Positions 10,907 through 19,516 of a stretch of DNA of 37,848 bases are shown here, piece by piece. Numbering within the stretch: position 1 is the stretch's first letter; the number at the start of each line of letters is the position of its first letter. Source of the stretch: Poteriospumella lacustris (Eukaryota; Sar; Chrysophyceae; Chromulinales; Dinobryaceae); NCBI GenBank assembly GCA_008000375.1, contig SMOI01000298.1, forward strand, positions 1 through 37,848, written 5' to 3'. Made by a program: the position numbers and the translations under genes. Under the pieces are notes generated by a model, which ran no database searches, was not told the DNA's origin, and saw nothing but the letters and a program-made list of their open reading frames with translations.

Positions 10907-12484
10907 ATGCTGCGACGAGAAAAATCAATGAAATCAGTGTCTCCGATGGATTCGGCCAGAAATGGATTTGAGGCTTTGGTCAAAATGGACCGCACGGACT
11001 CTGGAAAGCTCAATATTCCTTCCCCCCATGGTTCGTTTCAACGAACTCAATCGTTCATCAAGCAGATTTTATCTATGAAAGCCGATCTGAATCAACTGTT
11101 CCCCTCCGAAGAAAAGGAGAAGACGAAATATTCTCCATCGCCGAGTGCATCCTCGGCCAGCAGTGACTTCCAATGCAGCAGCAGCCGTAGCTATGGCATG
11201 TACAAGAAGAAAAACAACCGAAGTGTCAAGCTCGCGCCTCTGACTCCTGACAGCGTCTCCTTCTCCACCCCTTCCACGGATGTGACGCCCGCGTCTTCCA
11301 AGCGATTGTCCGTTGGGTTCAGCGCTCAGGAATCCCCTTCCGATCACAGTCGTCTGTGGCAAGATGTGCATTCCCCTTCCAACGCTCGCACGACTTTGCC
11401 TTCGGTGCATGTGCCTCCCCCGCGTGCGTTGAATCCCACCATCGCACGTAGCCTTCACTTCGCCGAAGATGACGAGCTTATTAACTTGCACAGTGACGAC
11501 AGCAGTGTCGGCGCTGTCCAATGCGAAGAGGATTACTACAACATCCACCACACCCGTTCGCAGGATCCTTTACCGCGAAAGATCTCCAAGCCGCGAAAGT
11601 CTGTCACTCTCGATGCTCTGGAACGCAGCTTCATGGCAGAACCAGCGATTACCCTGGCGCCGTTGCGGTCATCGTTGCCGAACATGTTACAATCGTCGTC
11701 GAGTGAGACGATTGTCGATGAATACGATGCACGCTCCTTAACTTTGCAACCGTACTCCTCCGCCTCCACTTCCTTCAGTCAAAGTGTGGACGGTGACGAT
11801 GAAATGGACCAACGTATCTATGCTCCGCTTCAGGTGCGAACCAAGTCCTACAACGGTGCGGGATTGGCGTTTGAAATGAGTGATGTAGCGACCGAGGAAG
11901 AGGCGATGGTCTCTACCGCGGTGAAGGTCAAGCAATCCCCTCGTGTTGCCAAGCAAATGGCTCCTCGCAACGCTGTCGCGGTCATGCCCAGCAAAGAAAT
12001 CGAAGTTGAACCTGTCGATGACTATGGAGACGATGATTTCGTCGATTTGGACAACGACGTGGCGTCGCCAGGGGCTGCGGAATCGGAAGTGGAATTGTTC
12101 TTGGAGGCCTATTGCTCTGGCAAAGAAACCCAAGCAACCACGGCGTTGGAAGCATTAACCTTGGAAAGCTCCAGTAAGAAATCGGTGAAACAGCGCAAAG
12201 GCACCGGTATTCCCGCGAAGAAGCTGTTGTCCATGGGTTCGTTTGATGACGACGGGGAGATCGAAGAGTTTGACGACAGCGATTCGGTGACGGAGAAGAC
12301 CTATCGTTCTGTCTCACAGGGCAGCAGCGGACGACGAGAAGGCTGTGCCCACGGTCACAAGTACGCGACCGAGGAGGACTACGAGGACGAGGAGGAAAAC
12401 AACAACTGTGCGCTGTACTCGCGCTCGATGGATGCCACTATGGATCCTTACCACGACGATGTCGATATCATCTACGTCCTCTAA
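10907..12484 (+). CDS. Disordered acidic/serine-rich protein of unknown function
   Basis: One exon of 525 residues from the first in-frame ATG at 10907. I do not recognise any domain. The composition is typical of an intrinsically disordered protein: Ser/Pro/Thr-rich up to about residue 330, with many basophilic kinase-type sites (KRLS, RKS, RKIS) and SP/TP sites, then acidic clusters (DDYGDDDFVDLDND, DDDGEIEEFDDSDS, EEDYEDEEE) toward the C-terminus, which ends DVDIIYVL. Short hydrophobic or basic stretches (FIKQILSMKADLNQLF near residue 50) may be binding helices. No signal peptide or membrane segment is visible. The steady codon use and long uninterrupted frame make it a real gene; a regulatory or scaffold role is only an inference. 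Confidence 0.8.
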   Translation: MLRREKSMKSVSPMDSARNGFEALVKMDRTDSGKLNIPSPHGSFQRTQSFIKQILSMKADLNQLFPSEEKEKTKYSPSPSASSASSDFQCSSSRSYGMYKKKNNRSVKLAPLTPDSVSFSTPSTDVTPASSKRLSVGFSAQESPSDHSRLWQDVHSPSNARTTLPSVHVPPPRALNPTIARSLHFAEDDELINLHSDDSSVGAVQCEEDYYNIHHTRSQDPLPRKISKPRKSVTLDALERSFMAEPAITLAPLRSSLPNMLQSSSSETIVDEYDARSLTLQPYSSASTSFSQSVDGDDEMDQRIYAPLQVRTKSYNGAGLAFEMSDVATEEEAMVSTAVKVKQSPRVAKQMAPRNAVAVMPSKEIEVEPVDDYGDDDFVDLDNDVASPGAAESEVELFLEAYCSGKETQATTALEALTLESSSKKSVKQRKGTGIPAKKLLSMGSFDDDGEIEEFDDSDSVTEKTYRSVSQGSSGRREGCAHGHKYATEEDYEDEEENNNCALYSRSMDATMDPYHDDVDIIYVL

Positions 12485-15240
12485 GGAGGGGTGTGCCTCT
12501 CCCCCCCCCCCTCATCAATATATGCGCTGTGCGCTTGACCTCCCATGCCCCCATCTCGCCCCCCCCCCGTTTTTTCTTCGACCATCGACGCGTCGGAGAA
12601 GCGTAGCGTATGAAAGTATATTCAAGTATATTTGACGATAGTTTTGTCCCCGACGGCCCGACGGCCGCCAGTCACCAGCAGTTGGCGACCCCTTTGAAGC
12701 CCCTGTCGTTGTCGTTTTGCAATCCCCCCTCCCCTTCCGCCACCACTATTTATTGGACGTTTTATCCATCAGCAAATCCTCGGTTGTTTCTCTCCGTAGC
12801 GTATCTCTTCTCTCTGTCTGCCTCTCTCTCTCCTTCCCAACCGTCTGTTGAGTAGAGTGTACTTGCCATTCCCCCACTCCGCGTTGACCCCCCACCCCCA
12901 GGGTGAAGCGGTTTACGTTACAAACAGTGTACGTTACATTCGTTTCACACAAGTGCCAAATACGCCAGCAATCCAGCAGCGCATACGTTTTTATCGTTTC
13001 TCTTTTCTTTCGACGGATGTCTCTTCGCCTGGTTCTCTGTGCGTTTTACCTTCTCCGTCTTTGCCTTATCTCTTCTACCCCCTTCCCCCCCCCCCCCCTA
13101 TCCCCTATATCCTCTTCCCAGTGGACCGATTTCGATTTTGTTCGTTTGGCCGCCTCGTTGCGCTTGGCTTGGCTCGGTTCGGTTCGGTTCGATTAGTTCT
13201 TTTGTCATTTTCTCCAGTTTTAGAGTTGGAAGAGAACGATGACCCCCCATCCCCCCCCCTCCCCTCTCCCCGCGCACGCCTTTTGGTGTCGTGCCAGGGC
13301 AGCGTTAGTCCAGTGGCGTGTAGCCCGGTTCGGTTTGTTCTCTCAGTGTCGTTTTCTTGTATTTCCGGTTTTATAGTGCGGTTTTCTTCGCTTTTTTCTT
13401 TTCTTTGTTCGTTTTGTCGGTTGGCTGTCCGTGTTGTAGCCATCCATCCCCATCCCACACACCCCTGCCTATCCCCCCCCCGCAGTGTTTCACCAATGAA
13501 TAGACGATAGATCGGTGTGAGTAGTTTTGTCTTTTCTTCTCTTTGTTTGATTTCTTCGGTTTCGTGGGTATTCGCTATATATCGCTCACGTCCGGTTATC
13601 TTGTGTCTAGCTGCTCGTTTACCCGGTTTTTCTGCCCCCCCCCTTCTCGACGCCTGTCTCCTGCGCTTCCTCCTCTGTCCCCTCCCTTATCGATTGTTCG
13701 CTTTTCGCTTTTCGCTTTCGTCGGTCGCTTTGGCGAGTGTAGCATTGTATCGGTCCCCCCCCCCACGACTCTTCATTTCATTCGCGCGCCATGTCGCCAT
13801 CGGTGTCATTGATGTTTCTGTTGCTCCCCCCTCCCACTCACCTCTCTGTTCCCTCCATTCGTGCCTTACCGCTACGAATGCACAGCGTCTTCTCTCTATC
13901 TCCGTCTCTCACACTGGCACGCCGGTCGGGCGGGTCTCTTCTTCCTTCGTCCGCATCGGCGGCCGGATGGAGGCGGGGGACTACAGACCCCAGGCGTGTC
14001 GCATGTTTTCTCCATTTGCATATCGATTGTTCTGCCTCGCCCTGCTACGTCGGTGGCCTCGTCGTGCTCTTCGTGAAGAATACGACGAAGGCAACTGACT
14101 GCGATATAACCCCCCCCCCGCGACATTGCTGCACATCCCACGCGTTGCTTCTTTGCCGTTTACGAGAGGAGGGGCGGTGGTGTCTGCCACCCCCTCTCCC
14201 CTTCTCTCCCCTCAGTTTCTTTTTCCTTTGTGCGCAGCGCCGACCGCAGACCCTTTCTGAAAATAAAACGAGCAGAAAAATGAAAGGAAACGATACACCT
14301 GCCCCTGTGACGGGGGTCGGTGGGTCTGTCGGTCCGCACCTGCTGCGTACGTCATTGATGTTGATTTTGTCATATCCGCAAAAAACACACGCTTTCCCTT
14401 CGCAATAATGTCACGTTTTCACGCTTTCTTTCTTTCGTTCTTTCTTCATTCTTGTTGGTTTTGTGGTTTGTTCGTTATTTGATTTGATTTGAGTTGGTGG
14501 TGGGCACGTTGTTGCCTCGCCCCCTCCTTCCCCCCCCCCCCACACACACACCCCACGTCTCTACTGCTCCGCATCAAACGGTCATTGATTTCATTTCTTG
14601 GCGTCGCTTTCGCTGGGCCTCGCTCGCTTTGGTTTCCTTTTTCGTTTTGTTTCGTTGCTTCTTTCGTATTCCGGGCACTGCTTGTGCTCGCGTTGTTTAC
14701 CCATCGCCATCAGCAGCAGCAGCAATACGTACGCGCGGGTTCTCTCCCTTTATAGCTGTCTGTCTACCTGTCTTCTACCTTCGCTTTCACCGTCTCATCC
14801 GGAGCGACTCACTTTCTCCTTCTCTTTCTCTTCTGTTTGTGTCGTTCGTCGTTGAACCAGCGGGTACATCAGCGTCTTCTCCGCCAAGTGTGCCGCTGTG
14901 TACATGCCATGCGTCCTCGCCGTCTGCTACTACAGCGGAGCGGGTGCGATCGCCGCGCCCATCGTCACGCGTACACCGCCCCCCCCCGCCCCGCTCCTCT
15001 CTTTCTCTCCCTGTTCTGTCTCTGCCCTCTCCCATCCGTTTCGCGTAGTCCATCCGTTGTTCTCTGTGTCTCATCTCATGGTTCATCACTCGCCACCCTC
15101 TCCCCCTTTGTCCAATTTACTCTCCTCCTGCGCTCTCCTACCCCCTCCCACCCCCTACTCTCCTCTCTTCTCATTGACACGGAGTGTTATGACGTATACG
15201 TAAACCAAGTCACCACCAATAAACCCTAACACAATTAACT
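12485..15240. other. Gene-poor pyrimidine-rich region with repeated C tracts
   Basis: About 2.75 kb in which the plus strand is mostly C and T, with uninterrupted C runs of 8-14 near 12501, 12562, 13085, 13247, 13469, 13637, 13757, 14109, 14531 and 14982. A TTCGG-type repeat is near 13173-13192, and an AATAAA hexamer lies at 15218. Many overlapping open frames of 60-220 codons exist, but their translations are Ser/Pro/Leu/Arg-rich products of pyrimidine-rich DNA, with no domain or consistent frame. It may be a long 3' untranslated region, a noncoding transcript or plain spacer; the sequence does not decide. Confidence 0.55.
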
Positions 15241-16581
15241 TAGTATGGATTCTCTCGCCTTTCACCCCTCACCTCGCATGGTACTGTTCACACAGACAGA
15301 CAGACATTAAACAGATGAATCCAGTCACGGTACGTCCGTCCCCAGGGCGCAGGGCGGAATCTGTACTGCGGCTGGCGCACTTAGGAAGGCTTTTACGTAC
15401 TGTGTATCTCTTGCTACGTGTCTACGCGGACTAGTCGACGGTCTACAACCCTAAGCCTACCCCCCCCTGCCCGCACTTATACCCCCATACCCTAACGTAC
15501 CCTCCTCCTCCCCACAGATGGACAGAGGTGTCGATGTTGGATGCATACCCCGTATTGGTTTGCGTCGGTGATACGGCGACGCTAATGTAGTGGTGACATC
15601 AACCAGCAGCATCCATCGGCCAAGTGTGTGTCTCTCTCTCTCTCTCGAATATGCAGTATCTCTCTCCTCTTATCACGGTACAGAACAGGGTGTTGTCCCT
15701 GTCACGTCCGGTGTGTGTGTGTGTTTGTGTGTGCGTGTCTCGTGTCGTACACCCACCCACCTGCACACCCATCAGACGAACGTCCGTTGGTGAGAGACCC
15801 TGTACGAGGGAGAGATCGAGACAGAGATCGAGACTGATTTGCGAGAGAAAGAACAAACCCAAATGCCGTATTGGTCAGTGTACTGAGTTGTTGTGAACCA
15901 AAACAAACTAAATTAACGTTACAGTATCACCGAGGCAAACCAATACAAATGTATGCATCCAACAAAGACATTGACAGCGACACCAAACCACAAAACCAAA
16001 AAACAAAAAACAAAAACAAAAAACAAATGCGAAAAACAAAACAAAACAAAAAAGCGCGGGGGTGGGGTTGTGTGTGACAGGACACCGAGAGAAGCGGAAT
16101 AAAAAACGGCGGGGGTTGCGTGTTAGAGACAGATGCGGCAGATGACGATGAAGAGAGAGGCGACGTCGCGGTGCCTCTGCGTTCATCATCCCTCCCTTCC
16201 TACGCAGGTAGGTAGGTAGGGGTAGACGAGTTCATTTCATTGGGGGGTTTCTTCTTTTTTCTTCTTCGTTTGTCTGGAGAGGGAATCGTTCGTTGGTTCT
16301 CTTCTTCTGGTGTGTATGTGCTTTTTTCTCGTTTTTTTCTGGGGATTTCTTCTTCGTCTCGCGTTCTCCTCTCTTCTTCGTTGTTTTTCTTCTTCTTTTT
16401 TTGGTGTATTTCTGGTGTTTCTCTTGGGGGTTTTTCTTGTTGTTCTTGTTGAAGGAGGAGAATGCGCACGAGTGGTTGTTTTTTTCCGGCAAATCTGCGT
16501 AACAGCAGATACATTGCCATCATGAGGGAGATATTGTGCGTGAGTGAGTGTATGGACGTCGACGTCGTTTCTGTCCCGGGT
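15241..16581. other. Non-genic region rich in microsatellites
   Basis: Contains an (ACAG)n-like stretch near 15293-15308, a (TC)n tract at about 15628-15646, a (GT)n tract at about 15710-15742, GAGATCGAGACA-type repeats near 15809-15836, a C-A4/5 repeat at about 15985-16058, a (GGTA)n tract near 16207-16224 and a long T/C-rich stretch at 16240-16440. No open frame here resembles a protein. Confidence 0.5.
15985..16058. repeat. CAAAA/CAAAAA-type simple repeat
   Basis: Repeated CAAAA, CAAAAA and CAAAAAA units, interrupted once by ATGCG. It is a degenerate microsatellite with no visible coding role. Confidence 0.8.
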
Positions 16582-18822
16582 CTAGCGTCGTCCCGATCGT
16601 TGCCATTCCAAAAGCAACTCTGTTGATCGTTTGATGTCGTTGTTGGTACGTAACAAGGCTTGGATGATATCATCCCGACGGAAGCCCATTTTCTGCAGTT
16701 TCTTGATGTCGTTGACCTTCACGCGGCCAGATAGTTGTGATAACCCGCTGTCAGACATGGAATCGCCTGATGATACACTGGCTCGACTCTACAGTGGCAC
16801 AGAAGACAGGAAGGAGGGTGTGTTAGCAAGCAAACCAGTGGTACAGGCGCGATGAGCATGGAATTCATCTTACCGAGAGCGTTTCTCGACGCGCGGGTGC
16901 CATCGGCACGTAGGGAATGCCACTTGATGGGTGACTAGGTGGGTATTGAGTGGGCATAGGTGCTGGTGGCATGGGAGGAGGGCCCATAGACCCGCCATAG
17001 TAGTTGGGAGGGTAGTACCCCTGTGTAGATGGGTCGTACATCGGCGATGGTTGTGTTGGAGGTGGGACGGGTGGTCCTGTGCCGTAAAAACTGTTTCCAT
17101 AGGGTGGCTGCATCGGTGGGCCCGGGCCCATTGTCGGTTGAGGGGGCATCTGTGACGGATATTGAGGAGGATACATGGCATTCATGTTATTCATGCCGTT
17201 CATGTCGTACATAGATTGACCCATCATTCCCTGCGGAGGCATAGCCATCGCATTTCCACTCATATCATACATAGATTGATTGGGCATATTGTTGTAGTCT
17301 GCGGGTGAGGGTTGAGGGGAATAAAATGATTGTGAAGGAGGGGGGATAGGTTGTGGTTGTGTCGGTGGCATTGTTGGGTTGTTGCTGCCGTACATCATGT
17401 TAGGATTCTGATACATCGATTGATTCGGCATACCCATGGGATTGGGAGGTGCGGGCGAAGACTGCTGCATCATGGCTTGTGACGCTAAATGCCGACTACC
17501 TCTATATTTAGCTTATAGTTTCTTAGTTACCATCACCACACGTTCCTCTCCGGCCTCCGTCTGTGGGTTCGTTGTGGTTGATGGTTCTTCCATCACCTGA
17601 TGTGTAAACACATCTAATTAACCTATCCTCTATTTCTTCTCGTCTGGTTATTACTTCAGTGTTCCTTTTCGGACCTGAAGGTATTGTTAGTGCGCCTTTT
17701 CGGACACTAACGTTACCAGCCTTGTAGATCCCAGTGAATAGGTCACTTAGATCCCAAGCTTTTCTAGTGTGTTACCCTTATAACACCACAGTGATCACTA
17801 CCGTTTTTCGGTAACCAAAACTTCATTTCAATGTCTTCTCAACGTCAGCCTGCTGAGTCTGTGGATGACTCCCTCCAGCTCGATCGTGGGGCCTTGGCCT
17901 TTCCTCAGCTGCAGGGAAATACTTCTCAGACCACAGCCGGTCAGAATCGCCAGCTCCTCGAAGGACTCCTGGTGGCGGTCCAGCACTTGACAGACGCGGT
18001 TAATCAACGTCTTTCTGTTGCACCAGTGCCAGTGCCAGCTGTCACTTAGATCCCAAGCTTTTCTAGTGTGTTACCCTTATAACACCACACTTGTTGCTGC
18101 AAAGGGGGTTGCGGCGACATCGAGTTGTTCCCTGGCCCACCAAATGTTCCCATGTTCATCGACATCGTTGGCTGAAGATTGCCAGTTGATTGAGGAATAC
18201 TGCTGCCGGCTGATTGATTGGGGTACATCATTTGTGCCCCTACTTGCTGAGAGTTGTTGGGTTGATTGCTATTGGCCGTTCCAGAGACTGCGGCCGCTGT
18301 GGGAGCTGTTACCGCCCCTCTAGGCGCTGTGTCGTTTTCTCTGCGACTTAAAATGTGTTGTAGTGCATCAGTTTCCGTCATCCCATCGGCAACTAACCGT
18401 TCGACATGTTGCTTTTCGACATTGGAGAGGTAAATTGTTTCGGCTGTGACCACGGTCGCCACTATTGACGGGTCGTCTAATGGAACTAAAACAGGCTCTG
18501 CGGTAAGATTCACAACCTCTGGTCCATTGTCCAAACCTTCATCGTCAGGAATTTCTTCCACGGCTGCTTCAATCGGAGCGTCGTCTTCGGGGTTATATGG
18601 CGCTGGGTGAGGCTGCGCAGGTTGAGACTGAGGAGGCTGCTGTGGTGGAAGCTGTGTAGACTGTTGGGGCTGTCCAAGACTCGGCCTCCGACCATTTCCA
18701 TTTGTTGTTGAACTTCTGCTGGATGATTTTTGCTTTGACTGTTGACCTTGCTGTGCCTTGATTTCATGCTGAGACTTTGTCTTTCCTTTTCCCGGCTTCG
18801 GGGAACTTGTTTTGTTTCCCAT
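16582..18822 (-). CDS. UBA-domain protein (RBR-ligase-like relative without RBR), interrupted by LTR element
   Basis: Minus-strand coding segments are 18822-18090, 17475-16874 (after removal of the insertion and one 4-bp target copy) and a final exon 16788-16582; together they make 514 codons without a frame break. The start MGNKTSS fits an N-myristoylation signal. Residues 10-75 are Ser/Gln/Pro-rich. Residues 133-160 hold a UBA-like helical hairpin (VEKQHVERLVADGMTETDAL). Residues 195-440 are Pro/Met/Gln/Asn-rich with three QSMY motifs. The last exon ends in a UBA domain (KKLQKMGFRRDDIIQALL...TELLLEW). This exon starts SRASVSSG at phase 0, like the last exon of the large RBR gene (SRQSVTSG). 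As it stands, reading into the insertion meets a stop after 14 codons, so the protein is truncated near residue 258 unless the insert is spliced out. A ubiquitin-binding role is inferred. Confidence 0.75.
17476..17479. repeat. Target-site duplication (CTTG), left copy
   Basis: CTTG abuts the TG end of the LTR at 17480 and is repeated right after the CA end at 18089. Collapsing the two copies restores a continuous Gln-Gln-Gln-Ala-Met-Met reading frame in the host gene. Confidence 0.8.
17480..17790 (+). repeat. Left long terminal repeat, 311 bp
   Basis: It runs from TGACGC at 17480 to ACACCACA at 17790. The right half carries a series of short inverted repeats: CTTCAG/CTGAAG (17654-17680), GTTAGTG/CACTAAC (17686-17711), AGTGA/TCACT (17733-17747) and GTGTTA/TAACAC (17769-17786). 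The first two share the loop sequence CCTTTTCGGA. Confidence 0.8.
17831..18049 (+). pseudogene. N-terminal fragment of a gag-like protein
   Basis: An open frame of 72 codons starts at the first ATG after the left LTR and is cut off by the stop in the right LTR remnant. The residues are polar and Gln-rich with one helical stretch (LLEGLLVAVQHLTDAV). The position right after the LTR, not sequence recognition, is the reason for calling it gag. No zinc knuckle, protease or reverse transcriptase remains. Confidence 0.55.
18041..18089 (+). repeat. Right LTR remnant, 49 bp
   Basis: Identical to the last 49 bp of the left LTR (17742-17790). It is followed directly by the second CTTG target copy (18090-18093). 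Confidence 0.85.
18090..18093. repeat. Target-site duplication (CTTG), right copy
   Basis: Matches the left copy at 17476-17479; next to the CA terminus of the LTR remnant. Confidence 0.8.
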
Positions 18823-19516
18823 GATGATCAGATCGACGGTTCTTCTCTCCACAAAAACAAAAAAACAAAAATGCAAAGGCCAGTAAAACGAAGGAAAACT
18901 AGCTGTCCTTTTTGTGAAATAAAAACCTGTCGGGAATACCAGTGAATATGAAATATGAATTCCCGGTATCCAGATATTCTTTTTTCCCCGCTCTTGATGA
19001 ACCGCCACTTGAAAGAGCCATGAACAAGTAGCAGCATCTCACTCAGTGACTTGCCGCAACATCGGCAGCGGGCAGCAGAGCAACAACAGGAAAAAGACCA
19101 GGGCAGCCTTGACACAGCAGAGACACATGCGCCAAACACATGCCGTTCAAACAGCGAGAAGGCTCTCTCATTCGATTCATTGCCATCGAAACGTAGGTCG
19201 GTTCGTTTTCTATAGTTGCGGAACTACGGAAAAGGACCTATCCAAAACAGGAAAACAAAATTGGCGACCGGCTGGGAATCAGAAATCGGCCAAAACGGAC
19301 TTGCCCTTCTTCGACCTCTTCTCACTTCCTGTATCAACTGAATCCATACATACCACAAAGGAATCGCGATTCTCCGTTGGATTCACCAAGTGAAGGGGAT
19401 CTTAGTTGGTATTGGAACCCATTTTACCTTTTTGCGGGGGGTGTCCATTAGTTCGTGAAGGACTTGGTCTTTGTTGTGCGCTTGTCACATTTTTATCCGG
19501 GATCAACAATCGGAAA
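18823..19516. other. Divergent intergenic region between UBA gene and ankyrin-RBR gene
   Basis: About 690 bases between divergent start codons, AT-richer than the genes, so promoters of both related genes should lie here. An in-frame open stretch upstream of MGNK (18823-19008) has no ATG and was not added to the gene. No RNA gene or repeat was seen. Confidence 0.45.

Larger units (their letters stand above)
17480..18089 (+). mobile_element. LTR retrotransposon remnant, internally deleted
   Basis: The element is 610 bp with a complete left LTR, 250 bp of internal sequence with the beginning of a gag-like frame, and only the last 49 bp of the right LTR. It begins TG and ends CA and is flanked by the 4-bp duplication CTTG. 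The shared 49-bp end is identical in both copies (17742-17790 and 18041-18089), suggesting a young insertion. The internal region joins the right LTR at GTCACTTA, a sequence that would have been present at both breakpoints, so the loss of the remaining gag, pol and most of the right LTR is best explained by a microhomology deletion. With no pol, superfamily (Copia or Gypsy) cannot be assigned. Its gag runs opposite to the host gene. Confidence 0.85.

Noticed and set aside
13170-13205. GGTTCGATTAG near 13188, similar to a tRNA B box
   Set aside because: It lies in a TTCGG repeat, the last bases do not match, and no A box, anticodon arm or acceptor stem could be built around it.
12610-15230. 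Overlapping frames of 60-220 codons in the pyrimidine-rich region
   Set aside because: They are Ser/Pro/Leu/Phe/Arg-rich in all phases, without domains, splice consistency or codon bias, as expected from C/T-rich DNA.
15218-15500. Three CCCTAA-type motifs (near 15224, 15449, 15490), one as TAAACCCTAAC, resembling a telomere repeat or telomerase-RNA template
   Set aside because: Each is a single short unit in C-rich DNA and could occur by chance; no tandem array or supporting RNA structure was recognised, and the telomere repeat of this organism is unknown.
16200-16673. Lys/Glu-rich minus-strand frames near the end of the UBA gene
   Set aside because: They arise from the T/C-rich tract at 16240-16440 and overlap the UBA exon in another frame; the UBA reading has domain character and a matching intron.
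18823-19008. N-terminal extension of the UBA protein
   Set aside because: The frame is open upstream but has no ATG, and the MGNKTSS start gives a sensible myristoylation-type N-terminus.
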